This document shows, in pieces, positions 7,893-11,438 of a DNA stretch of 11,438 nucleotides. Positions within the stretch are counted from its first letter, which is position 1. Each line of letters opens with the position of its first letter. The notes beneath the pieces were generated by a model. That model had not been told where the DNA came from. It saw only the letters and a program-made list of their open reading frames with translations, and made no database searches. Position numbers and translations under genes: made by a program. Source of the stretch: Chromera velia (taxonomy: Eukaryota > Sar > Chromeraceae). Location: positions 1 to 11,438 of the forward strand of contig JAHBMJ010003347.1 in assembly GCA_018398765.1 (NCBI GenBank), in the 5' to 3' direction.

Positions 7893-8157
7893 GTAAAGCT
7901 GCCATTCACTGGCAATCATTGCGAGGGCAGCAAAGACCGGGCCGTAAGGCCGCAGTCCCTTCACCCCCTGCGGGTAGCAACCGGCAAATGGGGACGGCCC
8001 CGGAAGGACAACAGCATGAACTTTTCTAACGCGAAGAAGATCATGAAGGACCCCAAGCCCTCGAAGGGATGGAGAAGACCGACGGGACCCGGAAGGCCGC
8101 GGTCGGGGCCTAAGGCAGCACCGCCTTCTCCCTCTCTCTCTGCCCCTCTGTGCACAG
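7893..8157 (+). other. Candidate spliceosomal intron (265 bp) within pol
   Basis: The left edge is CAG|GTAAAG (GT at 7893-7894), close to the U1 consensus. The right edge has a long pyrimidine tract (8124-8149) and GCACAG|G (AG at 8156-8157). Removing 265 bases changes frame by exactly the amount needed to join the RT/RNase H frame to the integrase frame (phase 1, giving Gly at the junction). A possible branch-point word, CCTAAGG, lies at 8109-8115, about 45 bases before the AG. Against this, the integrase frame is open right through the segment, and from about 7960 it looks coding, with GC-rich third positions and two G-R-P-R cores. A plain +1 frameshift mutation is therefore a real alternative. 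Confidence 0.45.
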
Positions 8158-9014
8158 GCAACTACAGCATTGAGGAGTTCAAAAAGCTGCAGAAGGAGGA
8201 TAGTACCCTGAACTCCGTCATTCAGTTCCTCATGGACGGCAGCCTGCCAGACGACCAGGCCGAGCTTTCGAGGGTCTACTCGATGGCTGCCTCTTACGCC
8301 CTGCATGAAGGTCTGCTCGTTCGACTCCTCCCACCCCTGAACAAGCACACAAAGGGTTTCTGGACCCTCACAGTGGTGCCTCGTGCCCTACGGGCCGAGA
8401 TCCTTGCTGACCATCACGGTCATCTCTGCGCTGGGCACGGGGGCATCAGGAGCATGCTGGCTAAGGTTACCGACAAATTCTTCTGGCCTACCGTGACAGC
8501 TGATGTCGAGAACTACGTCAAGTCGTGCAAGACGTGCCAGCAGAGAAAGGACGCCTTCAAGAAGGAGCATCCCATGATTGTCCCGCTGTCGACAGAGCCA
8601 CTCACTCACATAGCTGTCGACACCGTCGGCCCTCTGCCTACCTCAGAGGGCAAGCGAGTCATCATTTCGGTCATGGACCTCGCCTCCAGGTTTGTGGTCC
8701 TCATAGCTGTTCCGAATCAGAAGGCAACAATGATCGCGCGGGCGCTCTTTGACAATGTTTTCTTCGTCTTCGGCTCCCTCGTGACCTTCCTCTCCGACCA
8801 GGGGCCGAGTTTCCTTGACCCCATTGTCACCGCAGTGAGCGAGCTCGTCGGCACAGAGAGGGTCTGTACAAGCACGTACAACCCAAAGGCCAACGGGAAG
8901 CTCGAGAGGATGCATTGAGAGCTTAAGCAGACACTGTCCACATATATCGCCGAGTACCAGAAGGACTGGGTACACTACCTGCCTGCCACGGCTTTCCTGT
9001 ACAATGCCACTTAA
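8158..9014 (+). pseudogene. Integrase: zinc-binding and catalytic core, interrupted by two stops
   Basis: This enzyme inserts the cDNA into the host genome. After a helical lead-in (from 8160), the HHCC zinc-binding module is complete: His at 8415 and 8436 (HX6H), Cys at 8526 and 8535 (CX2C), 29 residues between. The catalytic triad is intact: Asp in AVDTVGPLP (8619-8621), Asp in LSDQGPSF (8796-8798), and Glu in NGKLERMH (8904-8906), with the canonical 35 residues between the second Asp and the Glu. A TGA (8916-8918) falls where relatives have Arg right after E-R-x-x, so CGA to TGA is the likely cause. A second stop, TAA 9012-9014, lies in the block before the conserved S-P-F-E-type motif. 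The frame is otherwise preserved on both sides of each stop. The domain is open over 8158-8915. Confidence 0.92.
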
Positions 9015-9716
9015 CATGCAGCGCTTAGGATCTCTCTATTTGAGTTCCTCTTTGAGTTCCCTCCGAGGACACCCACGAAGCTTAGCACCGACCTGCAGGA
9101 AAGTGCCGACATCATCCCGCAGGACTATGTCAAGGTCCTCTCTGAAATTCGGGAGGAGAACAAGAAGACCGCCCGAGATATCTACATGGAAGCGGCTGAG
9201 CAGAGAGGCAGACGAGTCCTGAAAGATGCCAGCAACAAGCAATTCTGCAACCCTTACATGTACAAGAGGGGCGATTACGTCTGGGCACGAGTCAAGCAAA
9301 CGAAGAAAGGCTACGCAGCCAAACTGACCACAAAATACGAGGGGCCCTTCAGAGTTCTTGAGGTCAGAGACAACCGCACGCTCCTGCTCAAGCAGCCGGG
9401 CGCCCAGACGTGTCGTGTGATCAACCGCGACAACGTCAAGCCCTTCGTCCACAGGGACCTGAAGGAGAACGACGCCCTCCTCTCTTGGTTTATGCCCAAG
9501 CTGGAAGAGGACAGAAAACAGGCAGACCCCATCGACAACGATGAGTTCGCAGAGTACGAGGTAGAGAAGATCTGTGCCAAGCGGCGCACAAGAAGGGGGA
9601 CGGAGTTCCTCGTCAAATACAAGGGCTACGCAGAGAAGGAGTGGACCCCGGAGGAAGAGCTCGACTGCGCCGACAAGGTTGAGGAATTTCATGCCCGCCT
9701 CCGTAGAGGCCAGTAA
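9015..9716 (+). pseudogene. Integrase C-terminus: GPY/F module and chromodomain
   Basis: This is the end of Pol. A degenerate form of the integrase S-P-F-E-L-L-F-G block opens it (S-L-F-E-F-L-F-E-F, with a small internal duplication), followed by a charged helical segment. The GPY/F module has the family pattern G-D-Y-V-W, then Y-E-G-P-F-R-V-L (GPF at 9342-9350), and ends near N-R-D-N-V-K-P-F. The chromodomain occupies about 9549-9705: E-Y-E-V-E-K-I, then F-L-V-K-Y-K-G-Y, then W-T-P-E-E-E-L and a C-terminal helix ending E-E-F-H. Cage aromatics are Tyr 9555, Tyr 9618 (where many members have Trp) and Trp 9642. In chromoviruses this module recognises methylated histone tails and steers integration to heterochromatin. 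A Met at 9186 could start a 176-aa stand-alone product, but more likely this is the tail of Pol. The stop is TAA 9714-9716. Confidence 0.93.
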
Positions 9717-9937
9717 GGCTTTCTTGGGAGGGATGGATAGACGAACGCATCTGCAGAGACACAGAGAAGAAAAAGAGACGCTGAGTGGCCGTGGTGCATC
9801 TAGATTGGCATAAAACTGACTGACTGCTTCTTTGATCGTTAGGGTGGCATGCAACAGAGGTAATGCTGTGCGAGTGAGCATCCGTGAGTGGCCGTCCGAT
9901 CCGATTCGAGTCATCCTTGACTGCGCAGAGTTCTTTT

Positions 9938-9958
9938 AGGAGGGGGGGGAGGGGGGAA
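9938..9958 (+). promoter_or_regulatory. Candidate polypurine tract (plus-strand DNA primer)
   Basis: An uninterrupted purine run with G8 and G6 blocks follows a T-rich word (TTCTTTT, 9931-9937), 222 bases after the Pol stop. Retroelement polypurine tracts have this T-rich box plus purine run and sit directly before the 3' LTR. The following bases start AACC rather than the usual TG, and other purine tracts occur nearby, so the assignment is weak. Confidence 0.25.
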
Positions 9959-10148
9959 CCAAACCAGGAAAAGGCAACGGGAAGGGGCTGGGGAGATGGG
10001 GGAGGGGCCATATGTATAAGGAGAGAGGACAAAAGCCTGCCCTCGATGGCAAGAGGGGCAGAAGGGTCGCGGCAGACCTACTGAGAGACAGAGTAGGGCA
10101 TACGGCAGCTGCCGCCTCATCTCTCGCCAGCACTGGCAAATTTTCAAC

Positions 10149-10285
10149 AAACAGGGAAGGGCAAGGGGGGGGTTATGGGAGAAGGGAAGGGATGGGAAGG
10201 GGACGGGAAGAGGAACGGGGAGGGGAAGGGGAGGGGAAGGAAATTAAGGGGGAGGAAAGAGGAACGGGGAGGGGAGGGTAGGGGG
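10149..10285 (+). repeat. Long G-run purine tract, G-quadruplex-prone
   Basis: More than a dozen runs of three or more G, separated by 1-5 mostly A bases, lie on the plus strand, including a G8 run at 10165-10172. A 19-base direct repeat (10208-10226 and 10257-10275) shows local duplication. The density satisfies the usual G3N1-7 quadruplex rule many times over. Confidence 0.85.
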
Positions 10286-10532
10286 AATGACGGACCTTTT
10301 TCGGCATGCAGAAGTGACTGTTCTTTGTTTAACTTTCCACGCGTAATTCCATTCGATTTCTTTTCCCTGTTTGGTCTTACTCTTCTCAGTGAAGTCTCTG
10401 CAAACGTTCGTCTCAAGCGTGAATGGAAGTGTCAACTCACTGATACCGTTGTATGGGCAGAAAAAAAAAGTGTGAACGTCCTCCAGAACAGCGCCAGCAT
10501 CACCGTGACTTCCATGAGAGAACATGGACAAC

Positions 10533-10657
10533 ACCGGAACCGAAGGGGGGGCAACGGCCCTTACCGAACCGAAGGGGGGGCAGGGGCCCTTACCGAAATC
10601 GAGGGGGGGTAAAAGCTCTCAGGAACCGAAATCGAGGGGGGGCAGGAGCCCTCAGGA
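10533..10657 (+). repeat. Minisatellite, four units of about 30-33 bp
   Basis: Units start at 10533, 10563, 10592 and 10625, with lengths 30, 29, 33 and 33. Each carries ACCGAA, a G7 block, and a CCCTT or CTCAGGA ending. Units 1-2 share ACCGAAGG-type heads and units 3-4 share ATCGAGG-type heads. A diverged fifth piece may extend to 10680. Reading frames through it give Gly/Arg/Pro-rich repeats, but nothing shows that it is translated. Confidence 0.9.
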
Positions 10658-10851
10658 TCTGCAGGAACAGGGGAGGGAACAATTGGGAAAGGGGAAGGTA
10701 GTGCCCAGAGAGCATATTGATTTTATGATTCATGGAAAGGGAAACTGCACAGACCTCCACCGACCGTTTGATCTTGCCTTCTCGTCTGACATTTTTTTTC
10801 TCTGCTTTACGATGCTTTCACTCGACTCCCCTTTGGACCGCAGTGCCGGGT

Positions 10852-10875
10852 AGGAAAAGAAAAAAAGAAAAAAGA
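10852..10875 (+). repeat. A-rich purine tract
   Basis: A 24-base uninterrupted purine stretch, mostly A, is followed by TGAGCAC. It could serve as a second polypurine-tract candidate because a TG follows directly, but nothing upstream of gag begins with the same sequence. Confidence 0.6.
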
Positions 10876-11438
10876 ATGAGCACGGGGGCCGTCGGACAAG
10901 TGGAGAAAGGACCTGACTCCATGCATGTCTCCTTCACAGGCCTCGTTCCAGATGACCACTGTGAATATGTGCCTTTACCCCTATCTTTATTCTTTCCCCT
11001 TTGAGTGCTCTCCCAAGAACAACGGTACTGGGCGACTTACCTCTGTTGCCGCTGTCACCCCGTCTTAACATCCTCCTTTCCCTCTGTTTTTTCTTCCTCC
11101 GTCTACGGTCGCGCCTCCCACCTGCAAACGGCGAATAGGAGGAGAGCACTTGGCTGCGCTGTGTATGTGAATTAGAGATTTGGGCGGGGGGGGGGATCGA
11201 AACAAGCTACTTGGGAGAAAGGAATTGGAATGCGAAAAAGACCGTGCGTTTGCTTTCTTTCTTCATGTGAATCGACGTCTGTGTTTGTATGTGATGACCT
11301 CTTAGCAGACTTCCCTCCCTCACTGACCTTCTCCCCACCCCGTCAACCTTCTGCCCCTCCGTCGTTTCGTCGTGATCTTATGTGCCCTCTTTCCTGTATG
11401 CAATACACAGGGTGGAATGGCTGTGCTGAAATTCAATC

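Larger units (their letters stand above)
2844..9716 (+). mobile_element. Ty3/gypsy chromovirus internal region (Metaviridae), degraded copy
   Basis: The order Gag, protease, reverse transcriptase, RNase H, integrase, GPY/F module, chromodomain defines the chromovirus branch of Ty3/gypsy LTR retrotransposons. All modules lie on one strand within 6.9 kb, a normal internal length for the group. Gag is in one frame (codon starts divisible by 3). Pol from about 4958 to 7892 is in the -1 frame, and from 8158 to the end it is back in the first frame. Stops interrupt the path at 4806 (TGA), 4821 (TAG), 4955 (TAG), 5132 (TGA), 5483 (TAA), 6071 (TAG), 6629 (TGA), 8916 (TGA) and 9012 (TAA). A one-base frame change lies near 4940-4957, and a second frame change near 7893-8157 may be an intron. 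I see no LTR pair, so the outer borders are unknown. The copy is almost certainly non-autonomous or dead, although several enzymatic cores remain readable. Confidence 0.93.
9717..11438. other. Non-coding 3' flank of the element
   Basis: I find no gene here. Open frames in this stretch translate to Gly/Arg/Lys- or Pro/Ser-rich low-complexity sequence caused by the G-rich repeats. It contains a polypurine tract, a long G-run region, a TATA-like word (TATGTATAAG at 10011-10020), an A-run (10461-10469), a minisatellite, an A-rich purine tract (10852-10875) and a G10 run (11186-11195). A 3' LTR should lie here or beyond the window, but no sequence repeats the region upstream of gag by eye. Confidence 0.5.

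Noticed and set aside
4806-9014. Variant genetic code with reassigned stop codons
   Set aside because: All three stops appear inside the conserved frame, and two TGA codons fall at Arg positions, which fits no known reassignment. Damage to the copy is simpler.
9036-9914. Minus-strand open frame of 292 codons opposite the chromodomain region
   Set aside because: It is antisense to the strongly supported integrase/chromodomain coding sequence. Its Leu/Val/Cys-rich composition is what reverse-strand reading of that sequence gives.
10175-10853. Open frames of 80-145 codons with Gly/Arg-rich repeats
   Set aside because: They are translations of the G-run tract and the minisatellite in several frames at once, with no domain or consistent frame.

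Overview
The window comes from a eukaryotic nuclear genome with high GC content and many simple repeats. This is inferred from a chromodomain-bearing Ty3/gypsy retrotransposon, abundant microsatellite and G-rich sequence, a possible spliceosomal intron, and the absence of bacterial operon features. I cannot name the organism. A microbial eukaryote (alga or other protist) is a reasonable guess, not a demonstrated one.

Layout. Bases 1-528 hold nothing I can call a gene. Bases 529-1619, minus strand, encode a coiled-coil protein of unknown function that continues across a one-base frame change. Bases 1620-2843 are non-coding by eye: a GAA microsatellite, a markedly AT-rich island, a 10-bp tandem repeat, and a leader with a 13-bp inverted repeat. 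Bases 2844-9716, plus strand, are the internal region of a chromovirus-type Ty3/gypsy element. Bases 9717-11438 are non-coding: polypurine/G-quadruplex-prone tracts, a ~30-bp minisatellite and homopolymer runs.

The element reads, in order: Gag (654 aa, open, two zinc-knuckle motifs), a disrupted Gag-Pol junction, aspartic protease, a Pol spacer domain, reverse transcriptase, RNase H, an acidic linker, integrase, and a GPY/F module with C-terminal chromodomain. These parts would normally act together: Gag packages the RNA, protease matures the polyprotein, RT/RNase H make cDNA, and integrase guided by the chromodomain inserts it into chromatin. This copy is very probably dead. The Gag-to-chromodomain path crosses nine stop codons and one clear frame change, and two catalytic aspartates (protease, RNase H) read as asparagine. 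The RT YLDD, integrase zinc-binding and DD35E residues, and the chromodomain, are preserved. I cannot see matching long terminal repeats inside the window.

The points most worth checking are: a 265-bp segment between RNase H and integrase with good splice-site consensus and exactly the phase needed to rejoin the Pol frame (7893-8157); a long, almost perfect hairpin inside gag (3056-3120); the transition-like pattern of inactivating changes; and paired SUMO-interaction-like motifs in the RNase H-integrase linker.
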